A stretch of DNA of 64,000 nt from Bacillus sp. MM2020_1 (GCA_011250595.1 JAANMP010000005.1:1-64000), one strand, 5' to 3'; numbered from the stretch's first letter, positions 35,328 through 44,768 are shown. Notes: generated from the letters alone by a model not told the origin. Translations and numbers: made by a program.

Positions 35328-35909
35328 GTGACGTTTTATGATTTTGCGAAATCAGTGGTTACGGGTGTATTTAAACCACTTTACAGGGTTGAAGCTATCG
35401 GATTAGGACATTTTCCTAAAGAAGGCGGAGTCCTTCTTTGTTCGAATCACATCCATAATTTTGATCCCATTATTGTTGGAATAATGGCACCTCGCCCTGT
35501 TCATTACATGGCAAAAGAAGAGATTTTTAAAGTACCTGTTTTGGGTAATATCGTTAGAAAATGTAATGCTTTTCCGGTGAAAAGGGGATTTAATGATCGG
35601 GAAGCACTTAGAAAAGGCTTAAAGATTCTTAAGGATGGACATGTTTTCGGTCTTTTTCCAGAGGGAACAAGGAGTAAGAACGGGGAATTAGGAAAGGGGC
35701 TTTCCGGGGCTGGTTTTTTTGCTCTAAGGTCAACTGCATCGGTCGTGCCCTGTGCGGTAATTGGCCCATATAAAAGTTTCCGGAAATTAAAGGTGGTCTA
35801 TGGACAACCTATTGATCTGGAAGAAATGAGAAAAGAGAAAGCTTCTGCAGAACAAGTTACTGAATTAATTATGTCAAAGATTGAAAAACTTATAAAAGAA
35901 CATCAATAG
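35328..35909 (+). CDS. plsC: 1-acyl-sn-glycerol-3-phosphate acyltransferase family protein
   Basis: A 193-residue PlsC-type enzyme that would make phosphatidic acid. The catalytic HX4D box is N-H-IHNF-D near residues 38-44, and the glycerol-phosphate FPEGTRS motif lies near 107-113. One hydrophobic N-terminal segment is possible. GTG start 2 nt after the cmk stop. In B. subtilis no acyltransferase lies here, so this may be a second PlsC; the symbol is given for the family. Confidence 0.82.
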   Translation: MTFYDFAKSVVTGVFKPLYRVEAIGLGHFPKEGGVLLCSNHIHNFDPIIVGIMAPRPVHYMAKEEIFKVPVLGNIVRKCNAFPVKRGFNDREALRKGLKILKDGHVFGLFPEGTRSKNGELGKGLSGAGFFALRSTASVVPCAVIGPYKSFRKLKVVYGQPIDLEEMRKEKASAEQVTELIMSKIEKLIKEHQ

Positions 35910-36071
35910 GTTCTGCTTGACAAAAAAGGCTATTTGTAAGAAGTTAGTGGAAAGAGTTTTTTTTGAAAATTCACTGCTTTTAGGTTTGTTGTATATGTTG
36001 TTGTATGCTGCGTGGCATCCACCAGTTCATATATAGAATTTTAGGAGTAAATGGATTAAGGAGGAATACAT

Positions 36072-37211
36072 ATGTCGGAAGAATTAAATCAAGTAGAAGT
36101 GAAAAGCTTTGAAATTGGGGATAAAGTAACCGGACAAGTTACGAAAGTAGAAGAAAAGCAGGTGCATGTGGCTATCCAAGGCAGCAAACTTGATGGGATT
36201 ATCCCAATCAGTGAACTTTCAAGTCTGCATATTGAAAAAGCATCTGATGCCGTCCAAGATGGTGATGATCTAGAATTAGAAGTTTTAAAAGTTGAGGAAG
36301 AAGCAATCATCCTCTCTAAAAGGAAAGTAGATGCAGAAAAAGCTTGGGAGAGTTTAGAAAAACAATTCCAAACGGGAGAAGTTTTTGAAGCAGAGGTTAA
36401 GGACGTTGTAAAAGGCGGTTTAGTGGTAGATCTCGGGGTTCGTGGTTTTGTACCGGCATCCCTCGTTGAAGCTCATTTTGTTGAAGATTTCAGTGATTAT
36501 AAAGGTCGCTTCCTAACCTTTAAAATTGTTGAACTTGATAAGGAAAAGAATCGCTTAATTCTATCTCATCGAGCAGTTGTTGAACAAGAAAAAGGTAAAC
36601 AAAAACAAAATCGCCTAAGTGCAGTCCAAGTTGGCCAAATCATCGATGGTACAGTCCAAAGAATTACTGACTTTGGAGCTTTTGTGGATATTGGCGGCAT
36701 CGACGGTCTTGTTCATATTTCCCAACTATCTTATGAGCATGTAGATAAGCCATCAGATGTTGTTCACGAAGGACAGCAAGTACAGGTTAAAGTACTAAGT
36801 GTTGACCGTGATAATGAAAGGATTTCTTTATCAATTAAGGAAACACTTCCCGGACCATGGGCAAATATCTCCGAGAAAGCACCTAAGGGAAGCATCTTAA
36901 AAGGGAAAGTGAAAAGATTGGTTTCATATGGTGCGTTTGTTGAAGTTTTTCCTGGTGTAGAAGGTCTTGTTCATATCTCTCAAATTGCACATAAGCATAT
37001 TGGTACTCCACATGAAGTATTGAAAGAAGGACAGGAAGTTGACGTCAAAGTCCTTGAAGCAAATGAGTCGGACCAACGTTTATCCTTAAGCATTAAAGAA
37101 CTTCTTGAAAAAGAGTATGAGGAAAACTATGATTATGAGCTCCCTGAAGAGTCAAAAGGCTTCCAGCTAGGAGAAGTTATTGGTGATAAATTAAAGAATC
37201 TAGGAAAATAA
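36072..37211 (+). CDS. rpsA: 30S ribosomal protein S1 homologue, four S1 domains
   Basis: A 379-residue protein with four S1 RNA-binding repeats, starting at about residues 17, 102, 186 and 271. The third and fourth carry the strong pattern ...GTVQRITDFGAFVDIGGIDGLVHISQLS. This is the short Gram-positive type (YpfD), shorter than the six-domain E. coli S1. AAGGAGG lies before the ATG. A 162-nt leader precedes it. Confidence 0.93.
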   Translation: MSEELNQVEVKSFEIGDKVTGQVTKVEEKQVHVAIQGSKLDGIIPISELSSLHIEKASDAVQDGDDLELEVLKVEEEAIILSKRKVDAEKAWESLEKQFQTGEVFEAEVKDVVKGGLVVDLGVRGFVPASLVEAHFVEDFSDYKGRFLTFKIVELDKEKNRLILSHRAVVEQEKGKQKQNRLSAVQVGQIIDGTVQRITDFGAFVDIGGIDGLVHISQLSYEHVDKPSDVVHEGQQVQVKVLSVDRDNERISLSIKETLPGPWANISEKAPKGSILKGKVKRLVSYGAFVEVFPGVEGLVHISQIAHKHIGTPHEVLKEGQEVDVKVLEANESDQRLSLSIKELLEKEYEENYDYELPEESKGFQLGEVIGDKLKNLGK

Positions 37212-37222
37212 TGGTGATTTAA

Positions 37223-38281
37223 GTGTCTAGATCTGAACGGAAATGGGACCACATTCGTTATGCCCTTGAAAATAGGCAAAATCCTTCTTCGGCATTTGAT
37301 GATATAAAATTTATTCACCAGGGATTACCGGATATTGGTGTATTTGATGTTGGATTAGACCATGAAATTGGCGGACTTTATTTAAGTTCGCCAATTTTTA
37401 TCAATGCGATGACCGGTGGCGGCGGTGATAAAACATATCGTATCAATAAAGAACTGGCAATTGTTGCTAAAAGTACTGGCCTAGCAATGGCAGTTGGATC
37501 ACAAATGTCTGCTTTAAAGGATAAAACTCAAAAATATACCTACGAAATCGTCCGCAAAGAGAATCCCACCGGTGTTATTATTGCAAATTTAGGGAGCGAA
37601 GCATCATCAGAAGACGCAAAAGCTGCTATTGAGATGATTGAAGCGGATGCCCTGCAAATTCATTTAAATGTCATTCAGGAATTAACTATGCCCGAGGGAG
37701 ACCGTAATTTTTCCGGTGCACTTAAAAGAATTGAATCCATTATTAAAGAGATTGCAGTCCCGGTTATAGTGAAAGAAGTGGGTTTCGGGATGGCAAAGGA
37801 GACGGTTCATTCACTCATATCAATTGGCGTTAAAGTGGTTGATGTGGGCGGCTCTGGGGGAACAAATTTTGCTGAAATTGAAAATAAGCGCAGGGAAAAA
37901 GCCCTGTCATTTTTTAATCATTGGGGAATCCCAACAGGAATTTCGATTTTTGAAGCAGCGTCTGTTTCTAATAATCTTTCGGTCATTGGTTCCGGCGGCT
38001 TAAGGTCAGCACATGACATTGCAAAAGGATTAGCGATTGGAGCAGATGCAATTGGAATGGCAGGCTATTTCTTGAAAATCCTTATTAAAGAAGGGATAGA
38101 GGCTTTACAGGCGGAAATCAACACTCTTCACGAGGAATTAAAACTGATAATGACTGCTGTAGGAGCAAAGACCGTTTCGGATTTAAAAAAAGCTCCACTG
38201 GTTATTTCCGGCGAAACCTATCATTGGTTAAATCAACGAGGTATAGATACGAAACGATTTGCCCAGCGTTCCATAAAATAA
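37223..38281 (+). CDS. fni: Type 2 isopentenyl-diphosphate delta-isomerase
   Basis: A 352-residue FMN-dependent enzyme of the TIM-barrel type. Motifs include MTGGGGDKTYRIN (FMN phosphate), QLHLN-type QIHLNVIQE and DVGGSGGTNFAEIE. It interconverts isopentenyl and dimethylallyl diphosphate for menaquinone and undecaprenyl synthesis. GTG start 11 nt after rpsA. Its partners hepS and hepT are in this window. Confidence 0.94.
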   Translation: MSRSERKWDHIRYALENRQNPSSAFDDIKFIHQGLPDIGVFDVGLDHEIGGLYLSSPIFINAMTGGGGDKTYRINKELAIVAKSTGLAMAVGSQMSALKDKTQKYTYEIVRKENPTGVIIANLGSEASSEDAKAAIEMIEADALQIHLNVIQELTMPEGDRNFSGALKRIESIIKEIAVPVIVKEVGFGMAKETVHSLISIGVKVVDVGGSGGTNFAEIENKRREKALSFFNHWGIPTGISIFEAASVSNNLSVIGSGGLRSAHDIAKGLAIGADAIGMAGYFLKILIKEGIEALQAEINTLHEELKLIMTAVGAKTVSDLKKAPLVISGETYHWLNQRGIDTKRFAQRSIK

Positions 38282-38310
38282 AAGCTCCCGCGAAAGCGGG
38301 AGCTTTTATT
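38280..38310. terminator. Bidirectional terminator between fni and ypzI
   Basis: AAAGCTCCCGC (38281-38291) pairs with GCGGGAGCTTT (38296-38306) around GAAA, with T-tracts on both strands. Confidence 0.88.
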
Positions 38311-38451
38311 TTATTTTTTCCCGTCATTTAATCCTCTAGCTTCTTCAGGTCCAGATAGCTTGGTGGCACCAGGGTAGTGCAATGCCTGATCACGGTCTGA
38401 CTCCACTCTTTTGCTTTCACGTAACTTCTTTTCTTGTCGGTCTTTTCCCAT
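38311..38451 (-). CDS. ypzI: YpzI-like small basic protein
   Basis: A 46-residue, highly charged protein (MGKDRQEKKLRESKRVESDR...) matching the Bacillus YpzI pattern. The ATG at 38451 lies after an AGGAGGTG site; the longer frame to 38502 is not supported. Expressed from the minus strand between fni and yphA. Function unknown. Confidence 0.75.
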   Translation of the reverse strand: MGKDRQEKKLRESKRVESDRDQALHYPGATKLSGPEEARGLNDGKK

Positions 38452-38559
38452 TCTTACACACCTCCTCTTAATAAGATGAATCACAAAGGAAATATTATTC
38501 AAGGAAGTATGAAACTACATAAAGATTACCAATAATGAAAATAATAGGAGGTGTATGAA

Positions 38560-39168
38560 GTGGAAGGGGAAATTTTTTATTGGACCTGTTGGGCATTTTG
38601 GATTTACCTTACCTTTCTTTTAGAAAAACAAAATCCATATCGAATGAAACTGGCAGCTATTGTGTTAATTGTATTAATTTTATCTAATATTCAATTTAAG
38701 GTCAGTGTATTTGAAATACAGGCAAGTGGATTATTTATTTTAGGCATTTCTTATTTATTCATAAGCCAGGAAAAACGGACAGCAATCATTTATTATTTTA
38801 TTTGTGCAGTTATTATTTCAATCGCCTATGTAACCTTCCATTTATTTGAGATTTTTGATCCTATTTGGATTATTTTTAAGAAGGAATGGATGATGGGAAT
38901 AGTGTTGTGGTATTTAGCCATACTATTGCAAAAAACTTTAAAAGGGAGATTGCTGATCCTATTTGCTGGTGCGATGCAAGGAGAGATTTTATATGCCTTT
39001 ATATTAAATAAATTCCAATTTCCCTATTTGATTGGGGCATACGCTTCTTTGGACGTTTGTTCATTAACTGCACTTTTGCTTGTAGGATGGAGTGCGTTAG
39101 AAAACGTAGGTACAGTTATGCAAAATCATTTTCATTTCTTTGAAAAAGGAAAGCAAAAATCATCGTAA
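38560..39168 (+). CDS. yphA: YphA, polytopic membrane protein
   Basis: A 202-residue protein with about six hydrophobic helices. Position between ypzI/fni and der matches YphA. I use the GTG at 38560 (MEGEIFYWT), 7 nt after AGGAGGTG; the upstream in-frame GTG overlaps that ribosome site. Function unknown. Confidence 0.8.
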   Translation: MEGEIFYWTCWAFWIYLTFLLEKQNPYRMKLAAIVLIVLILSNIQFKVSVFEIQASGLFILGISYLFISQEKRTAIIYYFICAVIISIAYVTFHLFEIFDPIWIIFKKEWMMGIVLWYLAILLQKTLKGRLLILFAGAMQGEILYAFILNKFQFPYLIGAYASLDVCSLTALLLVGWSALENVGTVMQNHFHFFEKGKQKSS

Positions 39169-39173
39169 ACTAC

Positions 39174-39326
39174 AGTTCTTATTCAGCTTATCATTGCGGG
39201 AAAGGAGTAACATTGATAAGATAATATAGTTAGGCCCTTCTAGATGACAGAAGGGTTTCTTTACTTAATAAGAACTTAAGGGAATTATCCCGCACGAACG
39301 GGATGTAAGCTCCCATGAAGGAAGTT
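39174..39326 (+). ncRNA. Candidate structured leader or 3' RNA between yphA and der
   Basis: Two hand-folded modules. Module 1 is closed by AGTTCTTATT (39174-39183) with AATAAGAACT (39267-39276) and encloses CTTATCA/TGATAAG (39187-39193 with 39214-39220) and CCCTTCT/AGAAGGG (39235-39241 with 39249-39255). Module 2 has ATCCCG/CGGGAT (39287-39292 with 39299-39304), GGGA/TCCC and AACTT/AAGTT. The AACTT arm overlaps module 1's closing stem, so the two are mutually exclusive. Not a known RNA family to me. Confidence 0.4.
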
Positions 39327-39388
39327 TCACTCTATGCTAACATACTAAATTGTATTTGATTATAGAAAAGAAAGGATGGCGATTGTAA

Positions 39389-40699
39389 TTGGTTAAACCT
39401 GTTATTGCCATTGTAGGACGGCCCAACGTAGGAAAATCAACTATTTTTAATCGAATTGTCGGTGAACGTATTTCCATTGTTGAGGACATTCCCGGAGTTA
39501 CAAGAGATCGTATTTATAGTTCAGGTGAGTGGTTAACACATGACTTTAATGTCATTGATACCGGTGGAATTGATATCGGTGATGAACCTTTTTTAGAGCA
39601 AATCCGCCAGCAAGCGGAAGTTGCAATTGATGAAGCCGATGTAATTATCTTCTTAACAAATGGACGAGAAGGGGTAACAGCAGCTGATGAAGAAGTGGCT
39701 AAAATACTTTATAGGTCTAAAAAGCCTGTGGTATTAGCTGTTAATAAAATAGATAATCCTGAAATGCGTGATCAAATCTATGATTTCTATTCATTAGGAT
39801 TCGGTGAGCCTATTCCTATTTCCGGGGCACATGGGCTAGGATTAGGTGACTTATTGGATGAAGCAGCCAGACATTTTCCTAAAACCAAACCAATTGAATA
39901 TGGTGAAGATGTCGTTAAGTTTTCATTAATTGGGCGGCCAAATGTTGGGAAATCCTCGTTAGTCAATGCTATATTAGGAGAAGAACGTGTAATCGTCAGT
40001 GATATTGCAGGTACAACACGTGATGCAGTCGATTCTCCCTATACATTTAATGGGGGGAAATATGTCATAATTGATACAGCAGGAATAAGGAAAAAGGGAA
40101 AAGTGTATGAGACTACGGAAAAATACAGTGTTCTCCGCGCCCTAAGGGCCATTGAACGTTCTGATGTTGTTCTTGTTGTCATTAATGCGGAAGAAGGAAT
40201 CATTGAACAGGACAAAAAGATTGCCGGGTACGCACATGAAGCAGGCAGGGCGATTGTAATTGTTGTAAATAAGTGGGACGCAATCGAAAAAGATGAGAAA
40301 ACCATGAAGGAACTTGAACATAAGATTAGGGAGCACTTCTTATTTCTTAGTTATGCACCTATTGTGTTTTTATCCGCGAAAACAAAAAAACGAATCCACA
40401 CGCTTTTACCAATGATTAACACGGCTAGTGAAAACCACTCGTTGAGAGTTGAAACAAGCGTGCTTAATGATGTGATTATGGATGCGGTAGCAATGAACCC
40501 AACACCAACTGACAATGGTAGACGCTTAAAAATTTATTACACAACACAAGTGGCTGTTAAACCACCGACCTTTGTTGTGTTTGTTAATGAACCTGAATTA
40601 TTGCACTTTTCCTATGAACGCTTCTTAGAGAACAGAATTAGAGATGCTTTTGGATTTGAAGGAACCCCTATCAAAATTTATGCAAGAGAAAGAAAATAA
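39389..40699 (+). CDS. der: Ribosome biogenesis GTPase Der (EngA)
   Basis: A 436-residue tandem GTPase. G1 boxes GRPNVGKS occur at 9-16 and again near 182-189; DTGG/DTAG and NKID/NKWD follow in each domain. A C-terminal KH-like domain (about 350-436) binds 23S rRNA. It acts in 50S subunit maturation. TTG start with AAAGGATGG upstream. Confidence 0.96.
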   Translation: MVKPVIAIVGRPNVGKSTIFNRIVGERISIVEDIPGVTRDRIYSSGEWLTHDFNVIDTGGIDIGDEPFLEQIRQQAEVAIDEADVIIFLTNGREGVTAADEEVAKILYRSKKPVVLAVNKIDNPEMRDQIYDFYSLGFGEPIPISGAHGLGLGDLLDEAARHFPKTKPIEYGEDVVKFSLIGRPNVGKSSLVNAILGEERVIVSDIAGTTRDAVDSPYTFNGGKYVIIDTAGIRKKGKVYETTEKYSVLRALRAIERSDVVLVVINAEEGIIEQDKKIAGYAHEAGRAIVIVVNKWDAIEKDEKTMKELEHKIREHFLFLSYAPIVFLSAKTKKRIHTLLPMINTASENHSLRVETSVLNDVIMDAVAMNPTPTDNGRRLKIYYTTQVAVKPPTFVVFVNEPELLHFSYERFLENRIRDAFGFEGTPIKIYARERK

Positions 40700-40722
40700 A
40701 TATAAAGTAGGTGTGATTTAAA

Positions 40723-41778
40723 TTGAACCAAACTAAAACAGCAATAGCCGTGATTGGAGCAGGTAGCTGGGGAACGGCATTGGCAATGGTACTTGCAGAC
40801 AATAGACATGAGGTCCGTCTGTGGAGCCATAATGAAGAGCAAGTGAAAGAAATTAATGAAAAGCACACGAATAAGAAATATTTGCCTGAAATTATACTTT
40901 CAGAGCTAATCGTTGGGTATGCTTCTTTAAGTGATACATTGGCGGGAGTAGATACAATTATATTGGCAGTTCCAACCAAGGCAATACGTGAGGTAATTGG
41001 AAAAATTCGAGCCGTACAAATAGCTCCGATTACGATAGCACATGTAAGTAAAGGAATTGAACCTGATTCTTTAATGCGTATCTCTGAAATCATCAAGGAA
41101 GAAATGCCGGATGAATTGTTAAAGGATGTCGTGGTTCTTTCTGGCCCTAGTCATGCTGAAGAAGTAAGCCTTCGGCACCCAACGACGGTAACTGTTACTT
41201 CAGAAAATATGGATGCTGCCGGAAAAATTCAGGATTTATTTATTAATAACAATTTTCGAGTTTATACGAATTCCGATATCATCGGAGTTGAAATTGGCGG
41301 TGCATTAAAAAATATTATTGCGCTTGCAGCGGGAATAACAGATGGACTTGGCTATGGGGATAATGCAAAAGCAGCCTTAATGACGCGAGGTTTAGCCGAA
41401 ATAGCCCGTCTAGGTACGAAAATGGGGGCTAACCCATTAACGTTTTCTGGCCTTGCTGGAATCGGTGATTTAATCGTTACTTGTACAAGCGTCCATTCAA
41501 GGAACTGGCGAGCAGGAAACCTATTAGGTAAAGGTAAAACCCTTGAAGAGGTTTTGGATAACATGGGGATGGTTGTAGAAGGTGTGAGAACCACCAAAGC
41601 AGCTTATCAATTAGCTAATAAGTATGATGTAAAGATGCCGATAACCTTTGCGCTTTATGATGTTTTATTTAATGGGAAGAGCGCAATAGACGCCGTCGAT
41701 GTTTTAATGGCTCGTGGAAAAACTCATGAAATGGAAGATTTAGTTAATGTTCTAGATGAACGAAATATTGAAGACTAA
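40723..41778 (+). CDS. gpsA: Glycerol-3-phosphate dehydrogenase [NAD(P)+]
   Basis: A 351-residue enzyme that reduces dihydroxyacetone phosphate for phospholipid synthesis. The Rossmann motif GAGSWGTALA (10-19) is clear. The GpsA signature with catalytic Lys (IGGALKNIIALAAGITDGLGYGDNAKAAL) lies near 185-215. TTG start, 23 nt after der. Confidence 0.95.
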   Translation: MNQTKTAIAVIGAGSWGTALAMVLADNRHEVRLWSHNEEQVKEINEKHTNKKYLPEIILSELIVGYASLSDTLAGVDTIILAVPTKAIREVIGKIRAVQIAPITIAHVSKGIEPDSLMRISEIIKEEMPDELLKDVVVLSGPSHAEEVSLRHPTTVTVTSENMDAAGKIQDLFINNNFRVYTNSDIIGVEIGGALKNIIALAAGITDGLGYGDNAKAALMTRGLAEIARLGTKMGANPLTFSGLAGIGDLIVTCTSVHSRNWRAGNLLGKGKTLEEVLDNMGMVVEGVRTTKAAYQLANKYDVKMPITFALYDVLFNGKSAIDAVDVLMARGKTHEMEDLVNVLDERNIED

Positions 41779-41801
41779 AAAATATCCAAAATGAAATCAA
41801 A

Positions 41802-41990
41802 ACCAGGGATGGGGCAGTGTGGTTGCGGAAGAATATTTTTATTAATAAATAGGCGTTCGGTGAGACCTATTGTGTTTAGATTGCATACAATGCAACGAAG
41901 CATCCTGGTAGTATGACACTGGAGTATGGGGTAATTAGTCTTTAAAGCTGAAGTAAAGAATTCGCCCCTCTTTACTTCAGTTTTTTTTTT
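41802..41990 (+). ncRNA. Candidate structured RNA ending in a terminator with C-rich loop
   Basis: ACCAGGGATG (41802-41811) pairs with CATCCTGGT (41901-41909, one bulge). Inside lie AATAGG/CCTATT (41848-41853 with 41866-41871) and TTGCAT-ACA-ATGCAA (41881-41895). CAGTGT (41815-41820) could pair outside with ACACTG (41916-41921) as a pseudoknot. A 12-bp terminator (41948-41959 with 41969-41980, then ten Ts) has loop ATTCGCCCC; its GCCCC could also pair with GGGGC at 41811-41815. No open frame with a ribosome site is seen. It could be a small RNA or the gpsA 3' UTR. Confidence 0.42.
41948..41990 (+). terminator. Strong terminator downstream of gpsA
   Basis: CTGAAGTAAAGA and TCTTTACTTCAG form a perfect 12-bp stem followed by ten Ts. 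Confidence 0.92.
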
Positions 41991-42087
41991 GGTGAAGATA
42001 GGAAGATGAACGTTTTTTAGTTTAAAATTTTTCTAGAAAAGTAATAGCTTGTGATATAATTAATTTTCGAAAAAGGGGGAGTTTAGT

Positions 42088-42273
42088 GTGTCACCAGCTA
42101 TGTTTAAAATGTGGGTGTCGATTGCCGGCATGGGGTTTATGTTCCTTGCAATAATGACAATTTATTTTAGCAGATATAAGTTAAAAGGAATCTTCCGTAT
42201 TATTACTGCAATTATCGCTTACTTATTGATGATTGTTTCAGGACTAACGCTACTAATTGTTTTCTTAACATAA
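42088..42273 (+). CDS. yphE: YphE, DUF2768-family membrane protein
   Basis: A 61-residue protein with two hydrophobic helices (about 5-27 and 35-60). Size and place between gpsA and yphF match YphE (DUF2768). GTG start preceded by GGGGGAG. A TATAAT hexamer lies near 42055. Function unknown. Confidence 0.8.
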   Translation: MSPAMFKMWVSIAGMGFMFLAIMTIYFSRYKLKGIFRIITAIIAYLLMIVSGLTLLIVFLT

Positions 42274-42307
42274 GGGAGTTAAATACATAAATAAAAAAGG
42301 TGATTGA

Positions 42308-43018
42308 ATGAAATGGAATGTACTCGCTAGTTTTCTGGCATTAACTGCTATTTTACTTGCAGGATGCATGTATCCCGAAAAGGAATTAACAAAGAATCAA
42401 GTCCCTTATCAAAATCAAATCCAAGCTGTTCAAACCGCTGTAGATTCTTTTAGAGAGGACAATGGCGGGATCCTTCCGATAAAAACAAAAGAAGCAGAAA
42501 CGCCCATTTATCAGAAGTATCCGATTGAATTTAAAAAAATTACTCCAAAATATATGGCTGAACCCCCCGGAAATGCATATGAAAATGGGGGTATCTTTCA
42601 ATATGTGCTCGTCGATGTTGAGACCAAGCCTGCTGTAAAATTGTTTGATTTAAGAATAACAGAAGCGATTCGTGATATTAAATTACGAATAAAGACAAAA
42701 GGGTATCCCCCTTATAAAAAACAACTAGCTAAAAATGTTTTTTCACTTGACTTTAAACAACTGGGGTATGAAAAAGCCCCATATATTGTCAGTCCTTTTT
42801 CAAATCAAAATTTATCCTTTGTTATATCAGGCAGTGCAGAGGTATATGTTGATTATCGTCCCGACTTATATCAGAAACTTAAGGAGAAAAAGATTAAAAT
42901 TAAGCCCGGCGAAGATATTCGTACCTATTTGGTTAATGAATCTATGTTTGTACCGGCCTACTCATTGCCATATACCTGGGATCCTAAGACCAATGAACCA
43001 GTTTTTTTAGAAGAATAA
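42308..43018 (+). CDS. yphF: YphF, lipoprotein
   Basis: A 236-residue lipoprotein: signal peptide with lipobox LLAGC (lipid-modified C20), followed by a soluble extracytoplasmic domain. Position before spoIVA matches YphF. The ABC-like motif content is nil; no enzyme motif is recognised. A GGTGATTG site precedes the ATG. yphE lies 34 nt upstream. Confidence 0.85.
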   Translation: MKWNVLASFLALTAILLAGCMYPEKELTKNQVPYQNQIQAVQTAVDSFREDNGGILPIKTKEAETPIYQKYPIEFKKITPKYMAEPPGNAYENGGIFQYVLVDVETKPAVKLFDLRITEAIRDIKLRIKTKGYPPYKKQLAKNVFSLDFKQLGYEKAPYIVSPFSNQNLSFVISGSAEVYVDYRPDLYQKLKEKKIKIKPGEDIRTYLVNESMFVPAYSLPYTWDPKTNEPVFLEE

Positions 43019-43026
43019 ATAGTCAT

Positions 43027-43069
43027 AACCCTTATCCTAAGAAATATATTGTAGGAGAAGGGTTTTTTT
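43027..43069 (+). terminator. Terminator after yphF
   Basis: AACCCTT-x-TCCTA pairs with TAGGA-x-AAGGGTT around an A/T loop, followed by seven Ts. Confidence 0.8.
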
Positions 43070-43198
43070 GCTATATCTATAAACGTTAAACATATATTGA
43101 AACCCTCCATAATACCAAATGTTCAGACACTACAGATACAAGCGAACCTAGTGAATTTTTAATAAGGGGGTAAAAAACTTTTAGAAAAGTGTCATAAC

Positions 43199-43227
43199 AT
43201 TATAGGACAACGTCATAAACATATACT
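43199..43227 (+). promoter_or_regulatory. Sigma-E-like promoter of spoIVA
   Basis: ATTATAG (43199-43205), 14 nt, CATATACT (43220-43227), about 60 nt before spoIVA. Two GTCATAA copies lie at 43191 and 43212 and could serve as alternative -35 elements. spoIVA is sigma-E dependent in B. subtilis. Confidence 0.5.
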
Positions 43228-43289
43228 GTCCAAAAATACCTAAAATGGATGTTTAATCCCACTTTACTCAATGATCGGGAGGGGATCAC

Positions 43290-44768
43290 TTGGAAAAGGT
43301 TGATATTTTTAAAGATATTGCCGAAAGAACCGGCGGTGATATTTATTTAGGCGTAGTAGGAGCAGTTAGGACTGGGAAATCTACATTTATTAAAAAATTT
43401 ATGGAGCTTGTGGTTTTACCGAATATAAACAGTGAAGCAGAGAGATCGCGGGCACTGGATGAACTTCCGCAAAGCGCAGCTGGAAAGACGATAATGACCA
43501 CAGAACCGAAATTCGTGCCTAATCAAGCGGCGACGGTTCATGTCGATGACGGATTAAATGTCAATATTAGGCTAGTTGATTGTGTGGGTTACACAGTCCC
43601 TGGTGCTAAAGGATATGAAGATGAAAATGGGCCAAGAATGATTACGACCCCTTGGTATGAGGAGCCGATTCCTTTCCATGAAGCTGCGGAAATTGGCACA
43701 AGGAAAGTCATTCAGGAACATTCTACAATTGGCGTGGTAGTTACAACAGATGGAACAATCGGAGAGATTCCAAGAAGTAATTATATCGAGGCGGAAGAAA
43801 GAGTGATTAACGAACTAAAGGAAGTTGGCAAACCGTTTATCATGGTTGTAAACAGTGCCCAGCCTTACCATCCAAGCACTGAAACGCTAAGATCTAGTTT
43901 AGCAGAAAAATATGATATCCCGGTAATTGCGATGAGTGTTGAAAGTATGCGCGACAGTGATGTTATGAATGTCCTGCGTGAAGCGCTTTATGAATTCCCG
44001 GTTCTTGAAGTTAATGTGAATTTGCCAAGCTGGGTAATGGTTCTTAGAGAAAACCATTGGCTTCGTGAAAGCTACCAAGAAGCTGTCAAGGAAACTGTAA
44101 AAGATATCAAGAGATTAAGAGATGTTGATCGAGTTGTACAACATTTTAGCGAGTTTGAATTCATTGAAAGAGCAGGATTAGCAGGAATTGAAATGGGTTC
44201 AGGTGTTGCTGAGATTGATTTAATTGCCCCCGATGAATTGTATGATGATATTTTAAAAGAAATTGTTGGGGTAGAAATTCGTGGGAAAGATCATCTGCTC
44301 GAATTAATGCAGGATTTTGCCCATGCCAAAGCAGAGTATGATCACATTGCGGATGCCTTAAAAATGGTGAAACAAACAGGTTATGGAATTGCCTCTCCAA
44401 CCCTTTCGGATATGAGCCTAGAAGAGCCGGAAATTATTCGTCAAGGTGCCCGGTTTGGTGTAAGGCTGCGTGCCGTAGCGCCATCGATTCATATGATTAA
44501 AGTGGATGTTGAATCAGAATTCGCCCCAATTATTGGTACGGAAAAGCAAAGTGAGGAGCTTGTAAGATACTTAATGCAGGATTTCGAGGATGATCCGTTA
44601 TCAATTTGGAACTCTGATATCTTCGGGCGTTCATTAAGCTCTATCGTCCGCGAAGGAATCCAAGCAAAGCTTTCCTTAATGCCGGAAAATGCAAGATATA
44701 AACTGAAAGAAACGTTAGAGAGAATTATCAACGAAGGATCAGGCGGCTTAATTGCCATTATCCTCTAG
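43290..44768 (+). CDS. spoIVA: Stage IV sporulation protein A, coat morphogenetic ATPase
   Basis: A 492-residue protein, the usual length. The Walker A GAVRTGKS is at 24-31, and DGT/DxxG-like motifs (VTTDGTIGEIPRSNY) follow in the first 200 residues. SpoIVA polymerises by ATP hydrolysis on the forespore surface and is the base layer for coat assembly. TTG start 6 nt after GGGAGGGG. The C terminus (about 400-492) is the membrane-targeting region that binds SpoVM. Confidence 0.96.
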   Translation: MEKVDIFKDIAERTGGDIYLGVVGAVRTGKSTFIKKFMELVVLPNINSEAERSRALDELPQSAAGKTIMTTEPKFVPNQAATVHVDDGLNVNIRLVDCVGYTVPGAKGYEDENGPRMITTPWYEEPIPFHEAAEIGTRKVIQEHSTIGVVVTTDGTIGEIPRSNYIEAEERVINELKEVGKPFIMVVNSAQPYHPSTETLRSSLAEKYDIPVIAMSVESMRDSDVMNVLREALYEFPVLEVNVNLPSWVMVLRENHWLRESYQEAVKETVKDIKRLRDVDRVVQHFSEFEFIERAGLAGIEMGSGVAEIDLIAPDELYDDILKEIVGVEIRGKDHLLELMQDFAHAKAEYDHIADALKMVKQTGYGIASPTLSDMSLEEPEIIRQGARFGVRLRAVAPSIHMIKVDVESEFAPIIGTEKQSEELVRYLMQDFEDDPLSIWNSDIFGRSLSSIVREGIQAKLSLMPENARYKLKETLERIINEGSGGLIAIIL

